This document shows, one piece after another, positions 1-7,178 of a stretch of 41,400 nucleotides of DNA. Position numbers and translations under genes: made by a program. Positions within the stretch are counted from its first letter, which is position 1, and each line of letters opens with the position of its first letter. Source of the DNA: Rhodobacteraceae bacterium Alg231-04 (GTDB taxonomy: Bacteria; Pseudomonadota; Alphaproteobacteria; Rhodobacterales; Rhodobacteraceae). Location of the stretch: assembly GCA_900143635.1 (NCBI GenBank), contig FREY01000018.1, positions 10,890 through 52,289 on the forward strand. Reading direction: 5' to 3'. The notes under the pieces are model-generated. The model was not told the DNA's origin, searched no databases, and was given only the letters and a program-made list of their open reading frames with translations.

Positions 1-109
1 GTTGTGTGGACCGGTGTTGGCCCAGGACACGGCAAACGCGACGCTCGGAAACCTTCATCTTGCTGCGAATGAGGTCGATGCAGGCACGGCGGCGCGAGGG
101 GCTCAGAAG
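1..109 (-). CDS. IS3-family transposase OrfB, N-terminal part only
   Basis: In the frame shifted by minus one from orfA, 36 codons are open to the window edge and encode LLSPSRRRACIDLIRSK, then MKVSERRVCRVLGQ, the typical N-terminus of IS3 OrfB (the HTH_21 region that precedes the DDE integrase core). The catalytic domain lies outside the window. Translation would start by ribosomal frameshifting near 105-111. No independent start is visible. Confidence 0.8.
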
Positions 110-381
110 TTTCCCTTTGCGGCCTCGGACAGGATCAATTTGTCCAGCGTCAGGTCCGATACCGCCCTGCGCAGGCGCTCGTTCTCCTTCTGGAGCCGCT
201 TCAGTTCCTTAAGCTGCTCTGTGCCCATTCCGCCGTACTTCTTCTTCCAGCGGTAATAGGTTTGCTCCGTCACGCCGATCTGACGGATTGCATCAATCCG
301 GGGCATCCCTTGCCCCATCAACACTTCAACCTGTCGTAACTTCACGACAATCTCTTCCGGTTTGGGTCTCTTCGTCGCCAT
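103..381 (-). CDS. IS3-family transposase OrfA (DNA-binding subunit)
   Basis: A 92-residue protein with the usual OrfA layout: a helix-turn-helix around residues 20-50 (IDAIRQIGVTEQTYYRWKKK) followed by a leucine-zipper-like coiled coil (ELKRLQKENERLRRAVSDL) used for oligomerisation. In IS3 elements OrfA binds the terminal repeats and is fused to OrfB by programmed minus-one frameshifting to make the active transposase. Here orfA ends in AAKGNF-stop, and the orfB frame overlaps its last codons in the minus-one frame, as expected. The sequence shows no damage in this part. Confidence 0.9.
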   Translation of the reverse strand: MATKRPKPEEIVVKLRQVEVLMGQGMPRIDAIRQIGVTEQTYYRWKKKYGGMGTEQLKELKRLQKENERLRRAVSDLTLDKLILSEAAKGNF

Positions 382-437
382 CTATGGTCCTCCGTTTCCT
401 AATCATAGGGGCGGACCACTTCTTTGGGGGAGGCTCA

Positions 438-701
438 GGTGGCCGCAGTCAGCCCAAACGCTACTTTCGCGCTAGGTGCAGTTCGGAGTAAGGGCTTTCT
501 CTGCAAGCGCGAATCTCTCATGCAGCGAGTTTAGGGCCAGACATTCAGGCAACTTCGAAACCCGGGATTTCCCTGCATCGTCGCAAGGTTGCTCAGAACC
601 CGTATGAAAGATGCCGTACGCGGCGCAGAGGTGTGCCTTGCTAAAGCAACGGGCCTTTGATGGGCTTTACAGGTTCACTACCGGCCAATTCGAAGGACCT
701 C
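438..701. other. gene-free spacer between IS3 end and tcuB
   Basis: About 265 bases with no open frame resembling a protein and no convincing intrinsic terminator. A short inverted repeat (TTGCT-AA-AGCAA, 638-649) lies just downstream of the tcuB stop but has no T-run. Nothing else was recognised. Confidence 0.5.
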
Positions 702-1760
702 TCATAGTGTCCGCTGCGCATCCCGTACCAATGCCGCCAGCCGGTAGAAGCCATGCGCCATTTTGGTGAAGGGTGTTAGGACAAACAGCGTCAGTACCGC
801 GCCAAGGTGCAATGCGAGGACTGGTGCCGCCATAACGGTCCCTCCCAAGACATAGAGTGCCAACCCGCTAAAGCCGGTGAAGCCCAGCAGCAGAACAAAG
901 CCCATTTCTCCGCCCCAGGCACCTGCGTCTCCCAGATCGCGATTTGAGCGCTGTTTCAGCATCGCCATCGCAGCACAGCCTAGGGTCAACAGAATGCCGC
1001 CGGGAATGCCCAGTATCTTTGGCAGGGACCACAGCCCATAAGGGGCCGCCAGGTTCAACCCGTAGTGCAGAACAGTGCCTGCTGTGGTTGCCGCAAAACA
1101 CAACAGAAACCCGTACATGATTGCCTGATGGATGTGACGACGGGCGTGGCTGAAGCGGTCTTCGTCCTCAAAATTGCACCCTTCACCATGGCCTGCTGCC
1201 AGATCCTTCATTTTCGCCGCTTTGCCGACAGCGCGACCAATACTGCTTAGGTCAAGGCGGCCCCCGCCAACGTGACGCCAATATCGCCGCAAACCTATGC
1301 CCAGACTGAACAGAGGCAACAAAAAAGCCGGCAGGAAGATCGCCACCATCGCCGAATGGGACAGCACAGCGTAGAATCCCTCGCCTGAGCTTCCGATCGA
1401 CCGGATTGCCCAAAACATCAGCGCAAAGCCGATGGTCAGCACCACTGCAATGGCACTGCCATGACTGTGAAAACGGCGGGCGAGCGGCTGCGGCCAGGCG
1501 AACTCCTCCCAGCTGCCCCGCCGCACCTCGGCCAGAGCTTTGGGAAGGTTTAAATCAAACTCATGCGGGGCGGTATATTGGCAGGCATAATAGCAGCCCC
1601 GGCAATTGTGACATAGATTGGCAAGCTGGGTAATATCACCTTCGCTGAAAGCACGTCCGGCGTGCATGGAAGGGAAGACAGAACAATAGCCTTCGCAATA
1701 GCGGCAGGCGTTGCAGATCTCGGCCTGTCGGCGGGCCTCCTGAATCAGATCAGTTTGCAT
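702..1760 (-). CDS. tcuB: TcuB, iron-sulfur/membrane electron acceptor of tricarballylate oxidation
   Basis: A 352-residue membrane protein. The N-terminal part carries two cysteine clusters (CNACRYCEGYC and CHNCRGCYYACQY) that would bind two 4Fe-4S clusters. About six hydrophobic helices follow from residue ~100 to the end (e.g. AIAVVLTIGFALMFWAI and APVLALHLGAVLTLFVL). TcuB of Salmonella reoxidises the reduced FAD of TcuA and passes electrons to the quinone pool. I chose the ATG at 1760 because AGGAGG lies 9 bases upstream, and the start overlaps the tcuA stop by 11 bases, which indicates translational coupling. A GTG or ATG further upstream would only add residues encoded inside tcuA. Length and motifs fit the family. 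Confidence 0.9.
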   Translation of the reverse strand: MQTDLIQEARRQAEICNACRYCEGYCSVFPSMHAGRAFSEGDITQLANLCHNCRGCYYACQYTAPHEFDLNLPKALAEVRRGSWEEFAWPQPLARRFHSHGSAIAVVLTIGFALMFWAIRSIGSSGEGFYAVLSHSAMVAIFLPAFLLPLFSLGIGLRRYWRHVGGGRLDLSSIGRAVGKAAKMKDLAAGHGEGCNFEDEDRFSHARRHIHQAIMYGFLLCFAATTAGTVLHYGLNLAAPYGLWSLPKILGIPGGILLTLGCAAMAMLKQRSNRDLGDAGAWGGEMGFVLLLGFTGFSGLALYVLGGTVMAAPVLALHLGAVLTLFVLTPFTKMAHGFYRLAALVRDAQRTL

Positions 1761-3132
1761 ATGTTGCGGCCTCCTGCCCTGCGATACGCCCAAAAACGGT
1801 GCCGATTGTCATGCCAAATCCAGCCAGATACCCCTGACCCAGGATCGATCCCGCCATGGTTTCACCTGCGGCCCAAAGGTTGCGAACTGGGCCATGGGCG
1901 GTGCGGCACTGGGCGGTTTCATCGACCTTGAGCCCCAGATAGGTAAAGGTCACCCCAGTGCGCAGGCTGTAGCCGTAATAGGGCGGTTCAGTGATGGGGC
2001 GCGCCCAGTTTGTCTTGGGCGGGGTCAGCCCCGTGGTGGCAATATTGTCCAGCTCTGTAGGGTGAAACCCAGAGGTGTCACCGCAGGCGGCATTGAACTC
2101 ACCCACCGTTTGCACCAGCTTTTCGGCAGGCAAGTCCAGCTTCCCGGCCAGTTCTTCCAAACTGTCCGCCTTCAGAGGCGGAAAGACCGAAGGCATGAAC
2201 AGATCCAAAGATTTGGCATCGATAATTACATAGCCAACCTGATCCGGCTGCGCCGCAATCAATCGACCCCAGATCGCATAGCGTTTTGGCCAGACGTCCT
2301 CGCCTTCGTCATAAAACCTCTCGGCTTCTTTGTTGACGACGATGGAGAACGGTACGCAGTCCAGCCGGGTGACAATGCCGCCGTCATATTTCGGCGCGCG
2401 CCCGTCGATCGCAACCGCGTGGCATTGATCTGCGTCCCCTTCGCTTTCCACCCCCTGTGCCAAGAGATCCGCCAGCACCACACCGCGATTAAAAGGCGTG
2501 CCCCGGATCAGAAAATTCCGTGCCGCAGGCCCCCAGGCCCGGGTGAGCCAGTCAATATCCGCTTGAAAGCCACCAGAGGCCACGACAACCGCCTTGGGCG
2601 TCACGCTGTGGGCCTGGCCGTCATGGGAATAATCAACGCGGGTGATTTTGTCGCCCTCCAGCTCCAGATGTTCCACCGGCGCGTCATAGAAAACGTCGAC
2701 ACCTAGTTTTTCGGCCGTTCGGTAATAGGCATTCACAAGGCTTTTGCCGCCGCCCATGAAAAAGGCATTTGTGCGCGCCAGTGACAGGGTGCCGGACAGC
2801 GATGGCTGAAAATGCACCCCGTGCGCCTGCATCCAGGGCAGACATTCCTCGCTGCCACGAATGGCAAGCTGGGCCAGCGTCCGGTCCGTTTTGCCCCCGG
2901 TGACTTTCAACAGGTCGGCAAGATATTCCTCTTCTGAATAGTCATCGACGAGGGGGCCCAGAGGACCTTTGTGCATGCAGCGAAAATTGCGTGTGTGGCG
3001 GGAATTGCCGCCCCGGTAGGCCTTTGGGGCGGCCTCGAGAACGAGCACCCTTGCGCCGGCCTCGGCCGCGGTCATCGCTGCACAAAGCGCTGCGTTGCCG
3101 CCGCCGATCACCACAATATCATAATCAGTCAT
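1750..3132 (-). CDS. tcuA: TcuA, FAD-dependent tricarballylate dehydrogenase
   Basis: A 460-residue flavoprotein of the fumarate reductase/succinate dehydrogenase flavoprotein superfamily. The N-terminal dinucleotide motif is GGGNAALCAAMTAAEAG, followed by RGGNSRHTRNFR, a signature of TcuA. The C-terminus has the FAD-closing segment AAGETMAGSILGQGYLAGFG. TcuA dehydrogenates tricarballylate to cis-aconitate. The start is the ATG at 3132, 7 bases after GAGGAA. A GTG at 3147 is in frame but less well placed. The gene is first in a two-gene operon with tcuB and is divergent from a LysR gene, as in Salmonella. Nothing suggests inactivation. Confidence 0.92.
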   Translation of the reverse strand: MTDYDIVVIGGGNAALCAAMTAAEAGARVLVLEAAPKAYRGGNSRHTRNFRCMHKGPLGPLVDDYSEEEYLADLLKVTGGKTDRTLAQLAIRGSEECLPWMQAHGVHFQPSLSGTLSLARTNAFFMGGGKSLVNAYYRTAEKLGVDVFYDAPVEHLELEGDKITRVDYSHDGQAHSVTPKAVVVASGGFQADIDWLTRAWGPAARNFLIRGTPFNRGVVLADLLAQGVESEGDADQCHAVAIDGRAPKYDGGIVTRLDCVPFSIVVNKEAERFYDEGEDVWPKRYAIWGRLIAAQPDQVGYVIIDAKSLDLFMPSVFPPLKADSLEELAGKLDLPAEKLVQTVGEFNAACGDTSGFHPTELDNIATTGLTPPKTNWARPITEPPYYGYSLRTGVTFTYLGLKVDETAQCRTAHGPVRNLWAAGETMAGSILGQGYLAGFGMTIGTVFGRIAGQEAATYAN

Positions 3133-3211
3133 GGTCAGTTTCCTCACTTACCCGTGCTTAACCTGCCCAGTTTGATTTGACTAATGACGCTAGTTGCAAG
3201 ATTGATACGTT
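3133..3211. promoter_or_regulatory. divergent tcuA / lysR control region
   Basis: A 79-base gap between the two divergent starts. It contains the imperfect dyad ACTA-atgacgc-TAGT (3180-3194), close to the T-N11-A pattern of LysR-type binding sites. By family analogy the LysR protein would bind here and respond to tricarballylate or a related acid. The site is a candidate only. Confidence 0.45.
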
Positions 3212-4105
3212 ATGAGCATTAATTATGATTTCGCCGATCTCGCCGCCTTTCTGGCGGTAAAGGAAACCGGTTCTTTTCACGGGGCGGCAGCCCGGCTGAA
3301 CCTGTCCCAATCAGCTGTGACACGGCGTATCGCAAAGCTGGAACAAGTCCTCGACAGCCAGTTGTTTGAACGAACGACACGAGCAGTACGGCCCACACTG
3401 GCTGCCAAACGCCTGCAGCCTCGCGCCGAGGCAATGCTGGAAGACGCGCGCGAAACTGCGCGGGCGATGCGCGATGAAAGCGTTGCATTCTCTCACCAGA
3501 AAAGCGCCGTGGTCACGGTGGCCACAATTCCTTCAGTGGTCACTCGCCTGCTCAGCCCGGCCATTCAGGCCTTTCGGGCGCAAAACCAATCTGCACGTAT
3601 CCGCCTGTTGGATGGTTCTGCAAATGAAGTGGCCGAAGCAGTTGCGGCGGGGGATGTTGATTTTGGCCTGTGTTCTATCCCGATGCTGGAACCATCGACA
3701 CAGTTTGAGCCCCTGTTCGATGACCGTATTGTTCTGGCCCTGCCAAACAATCACAGCTTGGCTGGTCGCCCGGGTCTAAGGTTAAGCGACCTCGACCAAA
3801 CGCCCCTGATCCTGCCGGCCCGCGGCACCGGAAACCGCCTGTTGATAGACGAGGCCATGGCCCGCGCGCGACTGCCACTGAACTGGACATTCGAGGTCGG
3901 CCGATCGGCAACGGCATTGGAACTGGTCGCACAGGGCATGGGCGCGGCGCTGCTGCCTGCATCGGCCATTGGTGGCGCAAACGTAGCATCCTGTACCTTG
4001 CAAACACCTGATATTACACGCCCGGTTGGACTGTTGTCCCGTCTGGGTCAGGCGGACACTGGGGCAGTTTCAGCGCTAAAAGCGGCGCTGCGGATGGTGA
4101 CCTAA
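3212..4105 (+). CDS. tcuR: LysR-family regulator, probable TcuR
   Basis: A 297-residue LysR-type regulator. Its winged helix-turn-helix occupies roughly residues 7-66 (FLAVKETGSFHGAAARLNLS then QSAVTRRIAKLE). The rest is a periplasmic-binding-protein-like effector domain from about residue 95 (TIPSVVTRLLSPAIQAF). It sits head to head with tcuAB, the arrangement known for TcuR, so regulation of tricarballylate oxidation is the obvious role. The symbol rests on context, because LysR proteins cannot be told apart by motif. Its stop overlaps the stop of the convergent dehydrogenase gene at 4102-4105. Confidence 0.8.
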   Translation: MSINYDFADLAAFLAVKETGSFHGAAARLNLSQSAVTRRIAKLEQVLDSQLFERTTRAVRPTLAAKRLQPRAEAMLEDARETARAMRDESVAFSHQKSAVVTVATIPSVVTRLLSPAIQAFRAQNQSARIRLLDGSANEVAEAVAAGDVDFGLCSIPMLEPSTQFEPLFDDRIVLALPNNHSLAGRPGLRLSDLDQTPLILPARGTGNRLLIDEAMARARLPLNWTFEVGRSATALELVAQGMGAALLPASAIGGANVASCTLQTPDITRPVGLLSRLGQADTGAVSALKAALRMVT

Positions 4106-5073
4106 CCCCGGACTTCGGGGTTGATCATATGGATCGGAGCATCCTGTGCAAAAGCGTTCACCTGATCGTAGATATCGGTGAACTGCAGGTCGAACTCATC
4201 CTCGGTGACAAAGCCGATATGGGGTGTGGCGATCAGCCGGGGGTGTGATAGCAACGGATCAGCAGGGTCAGTCAATGGTTCGGTGTCAAACACATCGATG
4301 GCGGCCTTGCCGGGGCGGCCTGCGTTCAACGCCGCCAGCAGCGCGCCCGGCTCTAACAGACCCGCACGCGAGGTGTTCACAAACAGTGCGCCGGGCTGCA
4401 TGGCGGCAAGGTCCGCTCCGGTAATAACGCCCTGTGTGGCTGGCTTCAGGCGGAGGTGGATCGAAATAATATCGCTTTCTTCAAAGAAGCATTGGCGGCT
4501 TGATGCGACCACCTCGCCATCAGCCCGTGCCCGCGCGCGGCCCTCTGGCGAAGCCCACCAGTGAACCTGCAGGCCAAAGGCCCGCGCATAGCCGGCAACC
4601 GTCTTTGCAATCCGGCCGTAGCCATAAAGGCCCAGCCTGCGCCCGCGCAGCGTTTTGCCAACGCCAGCCTGCCACCGACCTGATTTTATGCTCGACATCT
4701 GAGCCGGCAAGTCGCGCATCCCCGCCATGATCAGCGCCCAGGTCAGTTCTGCCGCCGCATAAGAGGGCGCGCCAGCCGACATGTTCGAACACAGCAGCAC
4801 ACCGTTGTCAGTGCATGCCGGTACATCCACATGCGGATAGACGCTGCGCTGGCTGATCAGGCGCAGATCTGGCAGCCGTTCCAGCAACGCGCGGGTGATC
4901 TTGCTGCGTTCCCGAAACAGAACCAGCGCCTCGGCATCTGCCAAACGTCTGGCAAGTGTACCGAGATCCGTTTCATGATCTGTCCACACCGTGACATCGT
5001 GATCTGCCATCCTTTGGAAACTTGGCAGACCACGCAGCGTGTCGAACCAATCGTCGAGGATATGGACGCGCAT
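4102..5073 (-). CDS. D-isomer-specific 2-hydroxyacid dehydrogenase
   Basis: A 323-residue NAD(P)-dependent dehydrogenase. It has a Rossmann motif (GRRLGLYGYGRIAKTVAGYA) in the middle, then the catalytic Arg (NTSRAGLLE), Glu (DVFDTEPL) and His (ATPHIGFVTEDE) of the D-2-hydroxyacid dehydrogenase family. Its substrate cannot be read from sequence. In this operon it could act on a hydroxy or keto acid made from tricarboxylates. The ATG at 5073 was chosen because MRVHILDDW is the normal N-terminus and the start lies 4 bases after the stop of the small gene upstream. It is the last gene of the leftward tct operon. Confidence 0.85.
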   Translation of the reverse strand: MRVHILDDWFDTLRGLPSFQRMADHDVTVWTDHETDLGTLARRLADAEALVLFRERSKITRALLERLPDLRLISQRSVYPHVDVPACTDNGVLLCSNMSAGAPSYAAAELTWALIMAGMRDLPAQMSSIKSGRWQAGVGKTLRGRRLGLYGYGRIAKTVAGYARAFGLQVHWWASPEGRARARADGEVVASSRQCFFEESDIISIHLRLKPATQGVITGADLAAMQPGALFVNTSRAGLLEPGALLAALNAGRPGKAAIDVFDTEPLTDPADPLLSHPRLIATPHIGFVTEDEFDLQFTDIYDQVNAFAQDAPIHMINPEVRG

Positions 5074-5077
5074 CCCG

Positions 5078-5257
5078 TCAGCCCTGCCGGAAACTGGAAA
5101 GCGCCAGCGCCGCCCGATCGTGGAGGTTGGACAGTTGCCGTGTTTCCGGCGTGTCGCGGCTTGGGTGCAAAGCAAGTTCTTGCCCCAGCGCATCACGCAC
5201 GCTTTTCAGAAGTTCAATAGCGGCACTGATGCGGTCATTGGCTTCGCCCTGTGTCAT
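5078..5257 (-). CDS. small unannotated protein, 59 aa, in the tct operon
   Basis: A 59-codon frame starting with ATG at 5257, preceded by GAGGA 8 bases upstream, and ending in TGA at 5078. It fits exactly between its neighbours: 9 bases after the stress-protein stop and 4 bases before the dehydrogenase start. The product begins MTQGEANDRISAAIELLKSV and is predicted to be mostly helical and charged, with no signal peptide or membrane segment. I recognise no family. Its tight spacing, Shine-Dalgarno site and complete occupation of an otherwise empty 185-base gap support it as a real gene. It might be a small partner or regulatory subunit of a neighbouring enzyme, but no function can be assigned. 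Confidence 0.65.
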   Translation of the reverse strand: MTQGEANDRISAAIELLKSVRDALGQELALHPSRDTPETRQLSNLHDRAALALSSFRQG

Positions 5258-5266
5258 GTTTTTTCC

Positions 5267-6082
5267 TCAATGTGACAGAAGTACGGGAACGGGGGTGTCA
5301 CGCAAGACCCGTGAGGTGACACCTCCCAGAAAATCCTCGCGGAATTTCGAGTGTTCATAGGCCCCCATGACCAGCAGGCAGGGGTGGTTTTCGCGACACC
5401 ACGCCAACAGGGCGCGCGCCACCCCCGGCACCGCCTCGATGGCCTCATGACGCGTCTCTATTCCATGGCGTACCAACTGCGTCAGAACCTCATCAACCGG
5501 GCGCGGCAGCGACTCACTGCCCACAGTCAGCACCGTGACACGGCCCTGTGCCTCCAGCAGGCCGAGCCCATCCGACAAGGCCCGTGAGGTGGCACGTGAC
5601 CCGTCCCAAGCAAGAGCTGCATGTTTGTGAGCCGCGTCCGTGTTATGGCCATAGGGGACAATAAGAACCGGGCGGCCGCTCATCAGCGCAATCCGGTCCG
5701 GATGGATGCTCACATGGTCGTCCACCCCGCATTGATCCTGTCCAACAACCAACAGATCATAGCCGCGAGCGCATTCGGCCAGAACAGTATCGACGCGGCC
5801 CGCTGCGCTTTGAAAATGCAGCCGCTCACCTAGATTCAACTGATCTCGCTGTGCATCAAAACGGGCCTCAATCTCGGTCAGGATATCGGCGTTGGCTTGT
5901 TTGATGATCTCCTGAGCTTTGACGGGCACCCATGCATCGCGGCTATTGACCACCTCATGGGTCGCATGGGCCAACAGCGCGGTGACATGTGCCCCTTCCC
6001 CCGCCAGCGAGGCTGCGTAATTCAAAGCTGTAACCGCACTGTCTGACCCGTTGAAGGCCACCAGGATATTATGAACGCTCAT
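5267..6082 (-). CDS. tandem-domain universal stress protein
   Basis: A 271-residue protein made of two UspA-like domains. Domain 1 begins at MSVHNILVAFNGSDSA and domain 2 at about residue 155 (KHAALAWDGSRATSRAL), ending in FLGGVTSRVLRDTPVPVLLS. Usp proteins bind nucleotides and modulate stress or metabolic responses in the cytoplasm. The specific role here is unknown. The ATG at 6082 was preferred to one at 6127 because it gives the canonical N-terminus. It overlaps the prpF stop by 14 bases, so the gene is coupled to the tricarboxylate operon. A second, single-domain Usp gene lies in the sulfonate operon at 37308. Confidence 0.85.
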   Translation of the reverse strand: MSVHNILVAFNGSDSAVTALNYAASLAGEGAHVTALLAHATHEVVNSRDAWVPVKAQEIIKQANADILTEIEARFDAQRDQLNLGERLHFQSAAGRVDTVLAECARGYDLLVVGQDQCGVDDHVSIHPDRIALMSGRPVLIVPYGHNTDAAHKHAALAWDGSRATSRALSDGLGLLEAQGRVTVLTVGSESLPRPVDEVLTQLVRHGIETRHEAIEAVPGVARALLAWCRENHPCLLVMGAYEHSKFREDFLGGVTSRVLRDTPVPVLLSH

Positions 6083-7178
6083 TGGGAAACCCTTTGTCTG
6101 ACCAAATCTTCTCAGGAACATAGACATGACCGTCAGCCAGTTTTCGCGCCGTCCGCACCAACCCAGCAGAATTCAGAGAAAACCCCTGATCGCAGGAAAA
6201 ATCGGCCAGCACGTCAATGGTCCCGGCGGCGTGTTCCAACACCACATTTGCCGGGCTTTGCCTTGGTCTGTCCAACAGCCCATCCGCTACGCTGCCCGGT
6301 GTCAGCGCACAGGATGCAAGGCACTGTGCGCCGGTTACTGCCATTGTCGGATGCGTGTTCCACGGCATGAAGTAGCGCGCAGCGATAGTGCCACCGCCCC
6401 GCGCCGCCGCCAGCAGACCGAACTTCGGTGTGACGGATTTGGTGACATCCCCCATCCCCATCAATGCACCGGCCTTGACCCGGATCGCCTCCATTTGGGC
6501 AAAGAAGTCCTGATTTGCGTCCAGCTCGGCCGCACTTTCATGACCGCTGAGGCCGAAATCTACGGCCCGCGCAATGACAACGGGCATCGCGACATCCATG
6601 CAGGTGACTTCCACTCCGCCGATGACATCACGCAAGTTCCCGGTGGGAAGAAAAGCACCGGTTGATGACCCAACGACCCCCATAAAGCTAAGCTGAACCG
6701 GGGCCGAGCGACCGGGGGAACCGGCAATTTGTGTCTCGCCCTCGTAGGACAATTGCCCACCCGGCGTCTGTAGTCTGGCCACAACACGCGCGCCGGTGTT
6801 TACGGCGCGGATGCGAATTTCGGTTTCGTCGCCTTTCGGCTGGATCAGCCCCATTTCAATCGCCGCCGGGCCGACACCAGACAGGATATTGCCGCAGGTT
6901 GGTTTGAAGTCGACCTGCCGGTCTTCGACCGAGACCTGAGCGAAGAAGTAGTCCACATCTGCCCAGTCATCATTGCTTTCTGACAGCATGGCGACCTTTG
7001 TTGTGACCGCCGCACCGCCACCGATACCATCGATGTTCAACTGGTGCCCTGCGCCAACCACTGAAATCAGAACCTCGGCAAGCCTGTCCAGATCATCGGG
7101 CAGATCGGTCCGCCTGAAATAGGGGCCACGTGACGTTCCACCCCGCATGAAGATGTAAGGAATCGCAATCTGAGTCAT
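6069..7178 (-). CDS. prpF: PrpF-family aconitate isomerase
   Basis: A 369-residue member of the PrpF/4-oxalomesaconate tautomerase family (diaminopimelate-epimerase fold). Typical motifs are FMRGGTSRG at the N-terminus, GGGAAVTTKVAML, and the Cys-containing KPTCGNILSGVGPAA. PrpF proteins shift double bonds or isomerise cis/trans aconitate and methylaconitate. Next to tcuAB and tct genes, isomerisation of aconitate produced from tricarballylate, or of imported trans-aconitate, is most likely. The ATG at 7178 overlaps the tctA stop in an ATGA arrangement, so I preferred it to the in-frame GTG at 7190. Confidence 0.85.
   Translation of the reverse strand: MTQIAIPYIFMRGGTSRGPYFRRTDLPDDLDRLAEVLISVVGAGHQLNIDGIGGGAAVTTKVAMLSESNDDWADVDYFFAQVSVEDRQVDFKPTCGNILSGVGPAAIEMGLIQPKGDETEIRIRAVNTGARVVARLQTPGGQLSYEGETQIAGSPGRSAPVQLSFMGVVGSSTGAFLPTGNLRDVIGGVEVTCMDVAMPVVIARAVDFGLSGHESAAELDANQDFFAQMEAIRVKAGALMGMGDVTKSVTPKFGLLAAARGGGTIAARYFMPWNTHPTMAVTGAQCLASCALTPGSVADGLLDRPRQSPANVVLEHAAGTIDVLADFSCDQGFSLNSAGLVRTARKLADGHVYVPEKIWSDKGFPNERS

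Larger units (their letters stand above)
1..437 (-). mobile_element. IS3-family insertion sequence, left end, cut by window edge
   Basis: The element reads leftward: a terminal inverted repeat ending at 437 (minus-strand TGAGCCTCCCCCAAAGAAG, then TGGTCC), then orfA, then the start of orfB, which leaves the window at base 1. The repeat resembles the right ends at 13355-13378 and 26897-26920 (all TGA..C..CCCC...GTGGTCC), so the three belong to one IS group. Whether this copy is intact cannot be told, because only about 440 bases are visible. It marks the left border of the tricarboxylate island. Confidence 0.85.

Noticed and set aside
1894-2706. 270-residue open frame antisense to tcuA
   Set aside because: The opposite strand encodes TcuA with both FAD motifs.
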